From an uncultured Acidobacteriota bacterium (lineage in GTDB: Bacteria > Acidobacteriota > Blastocatellia > Pyrinomonadales > Pyrinomonadaceae): 64,000 bases of DNA. The translations under genes were made by a program, and so were the position numbers. The notes under the pieces were generated by a model that was given only the letters and a program-made list of their open reading frames with translations, ran no database searches and was not told the origin of the DNA. Positions 56,088-64,000 of this stretch are shown here, one piece after another. Each line of letters begins with the position of its first letter. The stretch's first letter is position 1. The stretch spans positions 38,012 through 102,011 of the forward strand of contig CALMYB010000008.1 in assembly GCA_937873515.1 (NCBI GenBank). Reading direction: 5' to 3'.

Positions 56088-57314
56088 TTGAGGCAAGTAA
56101 ACAAATCCGCAAAACTCAGAGGTGTCTTCTACGATATCCGTGGGCCTGTGATGGATCTCGCAAGCCGAATGGAGGAGGCCGGTGAGCGCATAATAAAGCT
56201 CAACATCGGCAATCTTGCTGCTTTCGGCCTGAATCCGCCGGACGAGATCGTGCAGGATATGATCCGCAATCTTCCGGATGCCGGAGGTTATACGGACAGC
56301 AAGGGGCTTTTTGCTCCGCGACGCGCGGTCGCACAATACGCTCAGGTAAAAGGCATCGCCGGAGTTGACGTTGACGATGTGTACCTCGGCAACGGTGCCT
56401 CTGAATTGATCACGATGTCGCTCAACGCCCTGCTCGATGCGGGCGACGAGGTGCTCGTCCCGGCACCGGATTATCCGTTGTGGACGGGTTCGGTATCATT
56501 GAGCGGCGGCCGGCCGGTTCACTATATTTGCGATGAGGCCAGCGAATGGATGCCGGACCTCGACGATATCCGCAGCAAGATCACACCGAACACCCGCGGC
56601 ATCGTCGTGATCAACCCGAACAACCCGACAGGTGCTCTTTATCCGACCGAAGTCCTTCTCTCGATCGTTGAGATCGCACGGGAACACGACCTGATCGTCT
56701 TTTCGGATGAGATCTACGATAAGACGCTCTTTGACGGGAACACGCACACAAGCCTCGCCTCGCTTGCAGACGATCTATTGTTCCTGACCTTTAACGGCCT
56801 TAGCAAGAACTATCGTTCGTGCGGGTATCGGGCCGGATGGCTGATCGTCTCGGGCAATAAACGGAACGCGGGCGACTACATCACAGGGCTGAATATGCTT
56901 TCAGCGATGCGGCTTTGTTCGAATACGCCGGGGCAACTCGCTATCCAGACCGCTCTTGGCGGTTATCAAAGCATTGACGATCTTGTTGCACCGGGCGGAC
57001 GTCTTTGCCGACAACGCGACCGCGCATACGATCTTCTGACAAAGATCCCCGGGGTTTCTGTCGTAAAGCCGAAGGCCGCCCTTTATATGTTTCCGAAGCT
57101 CGACCCTGAACTCTATCCGATCGCGGACGATAAGGAGCTTGCGTGCTCGCTGCTCGCGGAAGAAAAGGTGCTTATCGTGCAGGGCACCGGTTTCAATTGG
57201 ATCGATCACAGCCACTTCCGTCTTGTTTTCCTTCCGAATGTTGACGACCTTGCCGAGGCCATAGGACGCATTTCGGCCTTTCTCGAACGCTATCGTCGTT
57301 CCCACGCAACTTGA
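56088..57314 (+). CDS. AlaA-like PLP-dependent aminotransferase (class I/II)
   Basis: Up to 408 residues. The start is uncertain: TTG 56088 follows GGAGG at 56069-56073 and gives LRQVNKSAKLRGVFYDIRGP, which matches the AlaA start; another TTG at 56049 would add 13 residues but has no ribosome site beside the tRNA end. Blocks: KLNIGNLAAFG, YLGNGASELITMSLNALLDAGDEVLVPAPDYPLW, NPNNPTGALYP, FSDEIYDKTLFDG, and the PLP Lys in FNGLSKNYRSCGYRAGW. It likely makes alanine from pyruvate and glutamate. The stop overlaps the next open frame. Confidence 0.9.
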   Translation: MRQVNKSAKLRGVFYDIRGPVMDLASRMEEAGERIIKLNIGNLAAFGLNPPDEIVQDMIRNLPDAGGYTDSKGLFAPRRAVAQYAQVKGIAGVDVDDVYLGNGASELITMSLNALLDAGDEVLVPAPDYPLWTGSVSLSGGRPVHYICDEASEWMPDLDDIRSKITPNTRGIVVINPNNPTGALYPTEVLLSIVEIAREHDLIVFSDEIYDKTLFDGNTHTSLASLADDLLFLTFNGLSKNYRSCGYRAGWLIVSGNKRNAGDYITGLNMLSAMRLCSNTPGQLAIQTALGGYQSIDDLVAPGGRLCRQRDRAYDLLTKIPGVSVVKPKAALYMFPKLDPELYPIADDKELACSLLAEEKVLIVQGTGFNWIDHSHFRLVFLPNVDDLAEAIGRISAFLERYRRSHAT

Positions 57315-57361
57315 AAGCTGTGCTTGCGAGTATGAAAATAACCATATTGGAGGCACTCGCG

Positions 57362-57967
57362 ATGAAATTGCAGCTCGAATCAAACAACCTTGATGATTAC
57401 CTCGATGAGATTCCGCCGATCATCGAATTTTCTACGCCGAAGGTGATGGAAACGATCGCCGCTATCGAGGCGCAAGCTGATTCGCCGCGTGATCGTGCGA
57501 AGTTAGCTTTTGAATTCGCACGCGACGAGATCGCACATTCCTTTGACACGAACAGCGATACGATAACGGTCGATGCAGAGGACGCGATCGCGAAAAAAGA
57601 AGGCATTTGCTTTGCGAAATCCCACGTGCTCGCGGCACTCTTGCGTGGAATGAGCATTCCGGCGGGATTCTGCTATCAACGCGTTCTGCGCAAGGGAACG
57701 GTCGAGTCGGGCTACGCTCTTCACGGCCTGAATGCTGTCTATCTCGACGGCGTCGACTGGTTTCGCGTCGATCCTCGCGGCAACAAACCGGGCGTCGATT
57801 CACAATTCTCGATCGAGGAAGAAAAGCTCGCTTATCCGATCCGCGAAGAACTCGGCGAGTTCGACTATCCGCACGTTCTGACCGAACCGCTGCTCTCCGT
57901 CATTCGTGCAATGCGCGATTCTGAGAACTGCCATACTCTCTTTTACGACCGCCCAGCGTCCATGTGA
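57362..57967 (+). CDS. Transglutaminase-like cysteine peptidase-fold protein
   Basis: 201 residues from ATG 57362, preceded by GGAGG at 57349-57353; the frame is open back to 57311, but the ribosome site decides. The core shows a full candidate triad: Cys in KKEGICFAKSHVLAALLRG, His in GYALHGLNAVYLDG, Asp in FRVDPRGNKPGVD. No signal peptide, so it acts in the cytoplasm. The fold is that of transglutaminase-like/protease-type enzymes; the substrate is unknown. It lies 47 bases after the aminotransferase and directly before a glucosidase relic. Confidence 0.88.
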   Translation: MKLQLESNNLDDYLDEIPPIIEFSTPKVMETIAAIEAQADSPRDRAKLAFEFARDEIAHSFDTNSDTITVDAEDAIAKKEGICFAKSHVLAALLRGMSIPAGFCYQRVLRKGTVESGYALHGLNAVYLDGVDWFRVDPRGNKPGVDSQFSIEEEKLAYPIREELGEFDYPHVLTEPLLSVIRAMRDSENCHTLFYDRPASM

Positions 57968-58331
57968 TGCGGGCCGTCGGGGAAAAGGTCCGGCAGTTCG
58001 ATGCGCAGAGAAGTACGTTTACGTCGTATACGACTACTTCGAGGAAGACCTCGCGCCGGGGCTCCCGACCGGTTCGGGCAGAAAGGAGAACTTGAGGTTG
58101 ACGTCCCACGAAATTCGCGACCGGCTCATCAGCCTCTTTGCTGCCGACAAAACCGGCCGACGACGCGTCAATGGCGGCTCCGATCTTTTGGACCACGATG
58201 AGCATTTCAAAGATCTGATTCTCTTCTACGAATGCTTTCACGGCGATAACGGCCGCGGCATCGACGCATCGCATCAAACAGGCTGGACAGCCCTGATCGC
58301 CGAGATAATCCGCAAACGCACCGCAAACTAA
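57968..58331 (+). pseudogene. C-terminal relic of a GH63/MGH1-like glucosidase
   Basis: An open frame reads YDYFEEDLAPGLPTGSGRKE, then EIRDRLISLFAADKTGRRRV, HFKDLILFYECFHGDNGRGI and DASHQTGWTALIAEIIRKR before stopping. These blocks correspond to the last roughly 100 residues of large (about 850-900 aa) MGH1-like glycoside hydrolases, where PTGSG, LFYEYFHGD and GASHQTGWT are conserved as I recall. The rest of the enzyme is absent; upstream lies the intact transglutaminase-like gene. The open frame extends to a GTG at 57906, overlapping that gene, so a translated fragment is possible, but the catalytic domain is gone. Confidence 0.75.
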
Positions 58332-60172
58332 TCAACGACGATCTGCACCGATGCGGTTCCTTGAAAGCCGATCGGGTCATATTCGATGGTGTTAAGGCCT
58401 TGAACCACGTATTGCGAGATGTCGAGCGTGGCGGTGCTTCCCGGCAGGCCGTTGAACCAATAACTGACATAGGTGCCGTTGACCTTCAGATCCAGACGCT
58501 TCATCCGATAAGGTTTGACGATCAGATACGCGACGTTCCCCGGCACGTAGATCGACTGCGTTCTGCCTTGTACATCAAGCCTCGGATCTATCGTGATCGG
58601 ATATGTGCCGACATCAACACCCGTATAATACGCCTTGAGTATCTGCAGGAAACTCTGGCCGGCGAGTCCGCGTCCGTGGGCTCCGTATTGGCTCATTCCG
58701 ACATTGTGTCCCCAGCCGCCGCCATAAGTATTAACGCCGGCAAAGCCTCCGCTGCCGTCCGTGTACGCCTCGATCAGACTCGGGTTCGTAAGTGTAAAAT
58801 TCGCCGCAATGTTGGACGAATTTGGACACACGGCGGTTTCCGAGTTTACCGTCCTGCCAAAAACGCTACGCAAATTGTCCCAACCGCGGACCTCTACAAC
58901 GCCGGAAGTGAGCGTGATCTGCTCGACCGCAATTCGATTCGAGCCTGTCATTCTAAGCAGTGTCGAAACACCGGTGATCGATCCCGTCAGATCACCGCTG
59001 ATCTGCACATAGCGGTTGCCGGTGAGACGGCTCTTGAGACTTGCCGACGGAATAGTGATCTTCCAACGGGAGAACCGATTGTTCACACGGCCGCACATAT
59101 CGTATCCCTCGGGAACTATCGTCTTCCAGAAGGTCTCTCGCACCGCAGGGTCCGTAAGGTCAGGAGCGGTGCCTTCGCCATCGTAGATCCCGGTCAGGAA
59201 AGGCGTAACATTTGTTCCGGGGAGCTGCGTGCTCGGGATGTTGAAGATCCAATGGTTGCTGTCGCTGTAGCCGCCGAATGAAGATGAATAAAGCGCCGAG
59301 ATGATTGAACCGTTATAGGTGGCGACAAGACCCGTGGATTCATCCGTCGCCTGTACGGCGCGTGCGTGTTCGCTCAAGTAGCCTCGATAGACTTGCGACG
59401 ACGACGAATCAACAATGTCGAAAGGATATCCCAGACCGACGTAGCGTCCGCGATTCGCGATCGCATAGCCGCGTGCGGCGACAGCCTGTGCCCGCAGAGC
59501 TTCCATATGAAAGGACGCGATCGATTCATTTGCGACCACTCCGCGGACATACTTCTCGACCTCGATGATATTGACGAGATTCACCGCACCGGCGGCCGTC
59601 GTCGCTCCGCGTGCGATCTCGATCCCGCCTCGGTACTTCGGTTTCTGAACGACGCCCAACGCGTTCCTCAACATGCTTTCGATCGTGAAAAGATTCGTCT
59701 CCGAACTCGGCACGAACCTTATCGGACCCGCTGCGTTATAGGTCGCCGTCGGGCTCACGACCACGTAATTTGTGCCGTTATAGCTTACTGTAAAAAGTTC
59801 GCTCGGCTGCATCGTCGCGATCTCGTCGCCGGTTGAAAGATCGACAACGGAAACCGAACCTTCAGTATTTGTGATCTGAACGGACTGGTGATTCAGCGTC
59901 GAAAACTCGGTCGCGATTCCCCCGGTTCCGTTAAATGTGTTCGCGTAAAGACCCACACGAAGTGAAACGACGACGGCACTCGGCGTGCCTAGATTCACGG
60001 GGCCGAGTTCGGGTCGATTTCCGGATGCGTGAGAATCACCAACGGCCGCTCGCGATCGAATGAAATCTTCTTCCAGCTGTCGGTCGGAGCGAGAGGATCG
60101 CTGCGCGAAGCTCTGCCCGATACAGATGAGGATCAACAGAGAAGCGAGAGACCAAAGTACTTGTTTTTTCAT
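58328..60172 (-). CDS. SpoIID/LytB-domain exported protein
   Basis: 614 residues from ATG 60170-60172 (MKKQVLWSLASLLILICIGQSFAQ, signal peptide); upstream open codons are not leader-like. The SpoIID core is visible: VNIIEVEKYVRGVVANESIASFHMEALRAQAVAARGYAIAN, then AVQATDESTGLVATYNGSIISALYSSSFGGYSDSNHWIF, and near the C-terminal part GGGWGHNVGMSQYGAHGRGLAGQSFLQILKAYYTGV. SpoIID cleaves denuded peptidoglycan glycan strands; the domain also occurs in non-sporulating bacteria. The N-terminal 180 residues and the C-terminal tail are beta-rich. The 3' end overlaps the glucosidase relic by four bases. Confidence 0.9.
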   Translation of the reverse strand: MKKQVLWSLASLLILICIGQSFAQRSSRSDRQLEEDFIRSRAAVGDSHASGNRPELGPVNLGTPSAVVVSLRVGLYANTFNGTGGIATEFSTLNHQSVQITNTEGSVSVVDLSTGDEIATMQPSELFTVSYNGTNYVVVSPTATYNAAGPIRFVPSSETNLFTIESMLRNALGVVQKPKYRGGIEIARGATTAAGAVNLVNIIEVEKYVRGVVANESIASFHMEALRAQAVAARGYAIANRGRYVGLGYPFDIVDSSSSQVYRGYLSEHARAVQATDESTGLVATYNGSIISALYSSSFGGYSDSNHWIFNIPSTQLPGTNVTPFLTGIYDGEGTAPDLTDPAVRETFWKTIVPEGYDMCGRVNNRFSRWKITIPSASLKSRLTGNRYVQISGDLTGSITGVSTLLRMTGSNRIAVEQITLTSGVVEVRGWDNLRSVFGRTVNSETAVCPNSSNIAANFTLTNPSLIEAYTDGSGGFAGVNTYGGGWGHNVGMSQYGAHGRGLAGQSFLQILKAYYTGVDVGTYPITIDPRLDVQGRTQSIYVPGNVAYLIVKPYRMKRLDLKVNGTYVSYWFNGLPGSTATLDISQYVVQGLNTIEYDPIGFQGTASVQIVVD

Positions 60173-60480
60173 TTTCGACCGACCTCCGACTTGGTTTTCC
60201 ATCATATTGTCAATATGTTTTGCCAAGACGCAAGGCCTCATAGACGAGCCTGATAAAGCCGACTGATACATATCATCACAAGAGCTTGCCGCCCCGGTTG
60301 CCGCGAGAGCCGACAACGAGAATCAATATATCACATCCATTGTGAGAAATACAACAAGAAAATCAACTTGCTGTAACACGAAATTGCTCCAAGTTTCTCG
60401 GCTGGTGGGGCGTGACCGCCTTTAACGCTCTAACTTCCAGCAGGCTTCCCGCAACTGACTGCTTACTTTCTGCTTCTCCC
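60173..60480. other. Intergenic gap of about 308 bases
   Basis: I see no gene. It holds the leader of the SpoIID gene (60173-60330, AT-rich toward 60330-60390, so probably its promoter region) and the 3' flank of ychF. No convincing hairpin or repeat. Confidence 0.6.
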
Positions 60481-61581
60481 TTAAACGTTGAAGCGGAAGT
60501 TCACTATATCGCCGTCGCGCATTACGTACTCTTTTCCTTCGAGGCGGACGAGGCCTTTTTCGCGGGCAGCCGCGTAGGTGCCGCTTGTGACGAGGTCATC
60601 GTAGGAGACGATCTCGGCGCGAATGAAGCCGCGTTCGATGTCGGTGTGAATGGTGCCGGCGGCCTGCGGGGCTTTTGTACCGATGGGAATGGTCCACGCG
60701 CGTGCTTCTTTTTCGCCGGCGGTCAGGAACGACATCAGCCCGAGCATGTGGTACGCAGCCTTGATGAGGCCATCGACGCCGCTCGACGCAAGCCCGAGAT
60801 CCTTAAGGTATTCGGTGCGTTCGGCAAGGTCTAAAGCGACGAGTTCGGCCTCGAGCTTTGCGCAGATCATCACGACATCGGCTTTCTCGGTCTCGGCATG
60901 CTTGCGTACGGCCGCAACGTGCGGGTTCGCGTCCGGATCTGCAAGCGTCGCTTCGTCAACGTTCGCGGCATAGATCGTGGGCTTTGTCGATAGCAGGAAC
61001 CAGCCTTTGACGATCGCCCGTTCGTCGTCGGTGAGGTCAGCGGCACGGGCCGGTCGGCCTTCTTCGAGAATAGGCTGGATCTTGTCCATCAGCTCGATGT
61101 CGCGTTTTGCTTCCTTGTCGCCGGATTTTGCGGCACGCTGTGCCTTTTCGCGACGCTTTTCGACCGACGCAAGATCGGCAAGAGCGAGCTCGATCTGGAT
61201 CGTCTCGATGTCGCGGACCGGGTTGACCGAGCCTTCGACATGGACGATGTTCTCGTCTTCGAAACAACGCACGACCTGGATCACGGCGTCCGTTTCGCGG
61301 ATATTCGCGAGGAACTGATTGCCCAGGCCTTCGCCCTTCGAAGCACCGCGTACAAGGCCGGCGATATCGACGAACTCGACCGTCGCGGGCACGATGGTCG
61401 TGGTCTTGACGATCTTGGCGATAGGTTCGAGACGTTCGTCGGGAACGGGAACGACGCCGACGTTCGGCTCGATCGTCGCAAAAGGATAGTTTGCCGCCAA
61501 TGCCGCTTCCTGGGCGGTCAAGGCGTTGAAAAGGGTCGATTTTCCGACGTTGGGCAGGCCAACGATCCCGGCTTGTAGCAT
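60481..61581 (-). CDS. ychF: Ribosome-associated ATPase YchF (OLA1-like)
   Basis: 366 residues, standard length. G1 is GLPNVGKSTLFNAL (residues 8-21), G3 is DIAGLVRGASKGEGLGNQFL. The G4 position reads YAANVDE instead of NKxD, the change that makes YchF prefer ATP. The C-terminal TGS domain is present (RAWTIPIGTKAPQAAGTIHTDIERGFIRAEI and GKEYVMRDGDIVNFRFNV). It binds ribosomes and is linked to stress and redox control. A single-gene unit, divergent from the arsR operon. Confidence 0.97.
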   Translation of the reverse strand: MLQAGIVGLPNVGKSTLFNALTAQEAALAANYPFATIEPNVGVVPVPDERLEPIAKIVKTTTIVPATVEFVDIAGLVRGASKGEGLGNQFLANIRETDAVIQVVRCFEDENIVHVEGSVNPVRDIETIQIELALADLASVEKRREKAQRAAKSGDKEAKRDIELMDKIQPILEEGRPARAADLTDDERAIVKGWFLLSTKPTIYAANVDEATLADPDANPHVAAVRKHAETEKADVVMICAKLEAELVALDLAERTEYLKDLGLASSGVDGLIKAAYHMLGLMSFLTAGEKEARAWTIPIGTKAPQAAGTIHTDIERGFIRAEIVSYDDLVTSGTYAAAREKGLVRLEGKEYVMRDGDIVNFRFNV

Positions 61582-61661
61582 AAGTCAATTACAGCCCCGA
61601 TAGGCGAAACAGCAATTGTAGCCTATTTGCGAAAAAAGTTCGCGGAACGGCGAGAAAAGAC

Positions 61662-61709
61662 TTGCGTAGTTAAATGACTACGTGTATATTAGTAGTCAAG
61701 TAGCTACGC
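61662..61709 (+). promoter_or_regulatory. Promoter with symmetrical double-palindrome operator for arsR
   Basis: TTGCGT (61662-61667) and TATATT (61685-61690) with a 17-base spacer form the promoter. Nested inverted repeats cover it: outer GCGTAG (61664-61669) with CTACGC (61704-61709), inner TGACTAC (61675-61681) with GTAGTCA (61692-61698); the gaps between outer and inner arms are both five bases. The operator ends four bases before the arsR ATG, as expected for autorepression. Confidence 0.75.
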
Positions 61710-61712
61710 ATT

Positions 61713-62054
61713 ATGAATTTACGAAGGGATGTTTTTCAGGCGATAGCGGACCCGACGCGGCGGGCGATCCTGGTCCTTTTGGCGACCCAGACCCTCACGG
61801 CCGGGGCGATCGCTGCCAACTTCGGTACCGCGAGACCGACCGTCTCAAAGCACTTGCAGATTCTCACCGAGTGCGAACTGCTCGCAAAGGAACAGATGGG
61901 CCGCGAGATCCATTATCGGCTCAACCCGAAAAAGATGAGGGAGATAGCTGACTTTATCGAGCCGTTCCGCAAGATGTGGGACGAGCGCTTCAACAAACTA
62001 GAGGACATAATGAAAGCGAGCCGGAAGGCCGAGGATGATCTCGGGCCGTATTAA
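61713..62054 (+). CDS. ArsR-family winged-helix repressor
   Basis: 113 residues. [52 protein letters not shown] is the standard ArsR winged-helix core, and [39 protein letters not shown] is the wing and dimerisation helix. No Cys is present, so it does not sense metal by the ELCVCDL site. It fits the SdpR-like/AHSA1-associated subgroup that is coupled to SRPBCC genes. It probably represses its own operon through the double palindrome immediately upstream. The next gene starts two bases after its stop. Confidence 0.93.
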   Translation: MNLRRDVFQAIADPTRRAILVLLATQTLTAGAIAANFGTARPTVSKHLQILTECELLAKEQMGREIHYRLNPKKMREIADFIEPFRKMWDERFNKLEDIMKASRKAEDDLGPY

Positions 62055-62056
62055 AT

Positions 62057-62524
62057 ATGGAAAAGAAAACTAAGATAGACGCCGAGGACGGCAAACAAGA
62101 CCTGTTGATCACGCGGGAATTCGACCTGCCGCTCGAACTCCTGTTTCGGGCGCACGCCGAGGCCGAGATCCTGCAGCAATGGATGGGCACGAAAGTCCTG
62201 AAGTTAGAGAACAAGAAGCACGGCGGATACGAATTCGAGACGAGCGATCCCGCGGGCAACGTCGTTTTTCGTGCGAACGGCACGATACACGACTTCGCAC
62301 CGAACGAGCGCATAACACGCACTTTCGAGATGGAGAACACAGGGTTTCCCGTACAGCTCGAGTTCCTCGAGTTCTCAAGCTTGTCGGACGAGAAGAGCAA
62401 GTTGACGATGCATATCGTCTATCGCTCGGCCGAGGACCGCGACAATATGCTCAAGCTGCCGTTCAAGCAGGGGATCAACATGGCACACGACCGCCTGCAG
62501 AAGATTGCAGGTGAATTGAGGTAA
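62057..62524 (+). CDS. SRPBCC/AHSA1-domain protein
   Basis: 155 residues. LLITREFDLPLELLFRAHAEAEILQQWMGTK is the typical AHSA1 start (DxPxELVFxAxTxPExLxxWxG). Middle strands (GGYEFETSDPAGNVVFRANGTIHDFAPNERITRTFEME) and the C-terminal helix (MLKLPFKQGINMAHDRLQKIAG) complete the helix-grip fold. Such proteins bind hydrophobic ligands. It is paired with an ArsR regulator two bases upstream and DoxX six bases downstream, so it is one operon. Confidence 0.9.
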   Translation: MEKKTKIDAEDGKQDLLITREFDLPLELLFRAHAEAEILQQWMGTKVLKLENKKHGGYEFETSDPAGNVVFRANGTIHDFAPNERITRTFEMENTGFPVQLEFLEFSSLSDEKSKLTMHIVYRSAEDRDNMLKLPFKQGINMAHDRLQKIAGELR

Positions 62525-62530
62525 CTTGGA

Positions 62531-62926
62531 ATGACCAGAACTCGTAAGATCATCTATTGGATCGCGACCGTTTGGCTCGCGTTGGGTCTATTCGCAACGG
62601 GAATTGCTCAGTTATTCGGAGCCGACGGCCAGGGCGGTGCGGATATGATGGCGAAGTTAGGATATCCCGCATATCTGATGATATTGCTCGGCTTCTGGAA
62701 GATCCTTGCGGTCGTGGCATTGCTCGTTCCAAAGTTTCCTTTGGTCAAGGAATGGGCGTATGCGGGCGTTGTTTTTCTGATGACAGGCGCGATATATTCG
62801 CACATCGCCGCACACGACCCCGCAGTCGAAATACTCCCGGGGCTGCTCCTGTTAGTGCTTGCGGTGATATCGTGGTATCTTCGCCCCGCGACCCGACGAA
62901 TGACAACGCAGGCCTCCGCGACCTAA
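62531..62926 (+). CDS. DoxX-like small membrane protein
   Basis: 131 residues with four hydrophobic helices (IIYWIATVWLALGLFATGIAQLF, YLMILLGFWKILAVVALLVPKF, WAYAGVVFLMTGAIYSHIAA, LPGLLLLVLAVISWYL). The pattern GYPAYLMILLGFWKILAVVALLVPKFPLVKEWAYAGVVF matches DoxX-like proteins often found beside ArsR/AHSA1 genes. The function is not established. The last eight codons (MTTQASAT) lie in the left copy of a direct repeat whose right copy is at 63870. Confidence 0.88.
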   Translation: MTRTRKIIYWIATVWLALGLFATGIAQLFGADGQGGADMMAKLGYPAYLMILLGFWKILAVVALLVPKFPLVKEWAYAGVVFLMTGAIYSHIAAHDPAVEILPGLLLLVLAVISWYLRPATRRMTTQASAT

Positions 62927-62955
62927 TTACTAATTAGGAAATTACTGATTAATAA
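62899..62955. repeat. Left 57-bp direct repeat flanking the methyltransferase
   Basis: It includes the doxX 3' end and an AT-rich imperfect hairpin. By eye it matches 63870-63926 at about 49 of 57 positions with no gaps. Confidence 0.85.
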
Positions 62956-62996
62956 TTTGTTGGAGGAAGATCGGGTGGAGACGAGTTTTGGGAATT

Positions 62997-63848
62997 ATGG
63001 AGCGAAGTAAAGAAACGACGGAACCGGATAATACTGCTGTAAGGACAGCTCTGTGGCGCGCGCTTCATGTACAGGAAGATGCGGAACCATACATCATCGA
63101 AGATGAAGTCGGACTGAGATTGATCGCTCCGCTCGAAGGCTGGCAGGAGCGGCCCGACATGAAGTACACAAAAAGGCTTCGGGCGTCGATAGTCGCAAGA
63201 GCAAGGTTTATCGAGGATCTCGTTGTTGAGCAGGCCGAACAAGGAGTCGATCAATACGTGATACTTGGGGCAGGACTTGATACTTTCGCAGAGAGACAAA
63301 AAGGTATTGGCGAGAAACTCCAAATATTTGAGATCGACCAGCCTGAAACGCTAGCTTGGAAAGAGGAGCGCCTGCTCGAAACAGGTATTGGAGTTCCGTC
63401 CAATCTGCATCTCGTGCCGGTCGATTTTGAAACGTCGATGTGGTGGGAAGAACTTTTGAAGGCGGAATTTGATATCGAACGGCCGGCCATTGTCGCCTGC
63501 ATCGGTGTAAGTTTGTATTTGACGAGAGAGGCTATTGTTGACACGCTCAGACATGTCGCATCGCTAGCGCCTGGTTCGACACTTGCGATGACATTTTACT
63601 TGCCGATCGAGCTTCTTGATGAAGCAGACAGACCGATGCAGGAAATCGCCGAGAAAGGAGCAAGGGAAGCAGGAACTCCGTTCGTGAGCTTTTTTTCGCC
63701 GGACGAAATCTTGGAGCTTGCTAAAGAGGTCGGGTTCAGGGGGCTCAAAACTGTGTCAACCAGCGATATGGAAAGTCTATATTTCGCCGACCGGACCGAC
63801 GGACTTCATCCCGCGAGCGGTGAAGTGTTTCTGCTGGCTACGACATGA
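62997..63848 (+). CDS. Class I SAM methyltransferase, leucine carboxyl methyltransferase (LCMT/PPM1) family
   Basis: 283 residues from ATG 62997; TTG at 62988, eight bases after GGAG, is an alternative start. Family blocks: KYTKRLRASIVARARFIEDLV, QYVILGAGLDTFAERQ (SAM-binding GAGLDT), FEIDQPETLAWKEERL, VPVDFETSMWWEELLKAEFD, and ACIGVSLYLTREAIVDTLRHVASLAPGSTLAMTF. Bacterial members methylate small molecules or polyketide-type substrates. The gene looks AT-richer than doxX and is bracketed by 57-bp direct repeats, one covering the doxX end, so it may have been inserted between doxX and its original flank. Confidence 0.9.
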   Translation: MERSKETTEPDNTAVRTALWRALHVQEDAEPYIIEDEVGLRLIAPLEGWQERPDMKYTKRLRASIVARARFIEDLVVEQAEQGVDQYVILGAGLDTFAERQKGIGEKLQIFEIDQPETLAWKEERLLETGIGVPSNLHLVPVDFETSMWWEELLKAEFDIERPAIVACIGVSLYLTREAIVDTLRHVASLAPGSTLAMTFYLPIELLDEADRPMQEIAEKGAREAGTPFVSFFSPDEILELAKEVGFRGLKTVSTSDMESLYFADRTDGLHPASGEVFLLATT

Positions 63849-63869
63849 GGTGTTCTAGGAGAGCAGACA

Positions 63870-63926
63870 AATGACGACGCTGCCCTCCGCAATCTAATTA
63901 CTAATTGGGAAATTAGTAATTAATAA
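63870..63926. repeat. Right 57-bp direct repeat with a perfect AT hairpin
   Basis: It repeats the doxX-end sequence, including eight codons reading MTTLPSAI and a stop. It contains TAATTACTAATT (63895-63906), GGGA, AATTAGTAATTA (63911-63922), a perfect 12-bp inverted repeat. The 74 bases after it to the window end hold no recognisable gene. Confidence 0.85.
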
Positions 63927-64000
63927 GGGTCTATGGTAGTTAAGCCAATTATAAAGGAGAAGTTCTAAGCAAAGTCAAAAGAAGTTTATAAAGGGAATCG

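Overview
The window is chromosomal DNA of a Gram-negative bacterium with about mid-50s % GC. It carries type IV pilus genes, a type VI secretion fragment, a lipoprotein DsbA with a VKOR partner, an RskA-type anti-sigma system, DUF3857/transglutaminase proteins and a RAYT-like transposase with multi-hairpin repeats. That mix suggests Acidobacteriota (perhaps Blastocatellia/Pyrinomonadales), but this is inference from gene content; no rRNA is present.

1-10.8 kb (minus strand): a surface-polysaccharide or glycan operon. It runs from a Wzx-like flippase through an FkbM methyltransferase and five glycosyltransferases (two GT4, GT2, GT61 and one GT4-like) to a membrane protein cut by the window edge. 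Genes touch or overlap. A DegT sugar aminotransferase and a PEP-mutase/isocitrate-lyase-like gene lie just upstream, separated from the operon by short tandem repeats.

10.9-20.1 kb: a stand-alone FMN/glutamate synthase protein; a frameshifted relic of a GOB-type class B3 metallo-beta-lactamase beside a palindromic repeat; thiC under a TPP riboswitch; an M48 protease fused to a beta-propeller; and tRNA-Met.

20.2-34.3 kb (plus strand): a PEGA/TPR protein, then pilB, an Arg/Lys-rich secreted protein, pilT and pilC (type IV pilus motor and platform), dxs, a DsbA-VKOR disulfide pair, an ECF sigma/anti-sigma pair and a two-domain M16 peptidase.

34.3-35.2 kb: a gene-free repeat island with heptamers, 80-bp tandem repeats and a three-hairpin module. 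The same module recurs twice, in inverted orientation, on either side of an IS200-like/RAYT transposase at 46.4-46.8 kb.

35.2-48.8 kb: two DUF3857 proteins (one with an intact transglutaminase triad, one apparently without it) and a remnant of a third; class I aldolase; a large membrane protein; a cluster of MBL hydrolase, small protein and GNAT genes; a DHH phosphoesterase; the transposase; and an APC amino-acid permease.

49-55.8 kb: a three-gene tssL-tssM-impE operon with no other T6SS genes in the window, followed by a POT peptide transporter.

56-64 kb: tRNA-Ile2(CAU), an AlaA-like aminotransferase, a transglutaminase-like protein abutting a 3' relic of a GH63-like glucosidase, a SpoIID-domain protein, ychF, an arsR-AHSA1-doxX operon with a symmetrical operator over its promoter, and a methyltransferase gene bracketed by 57-bp direct repeats.
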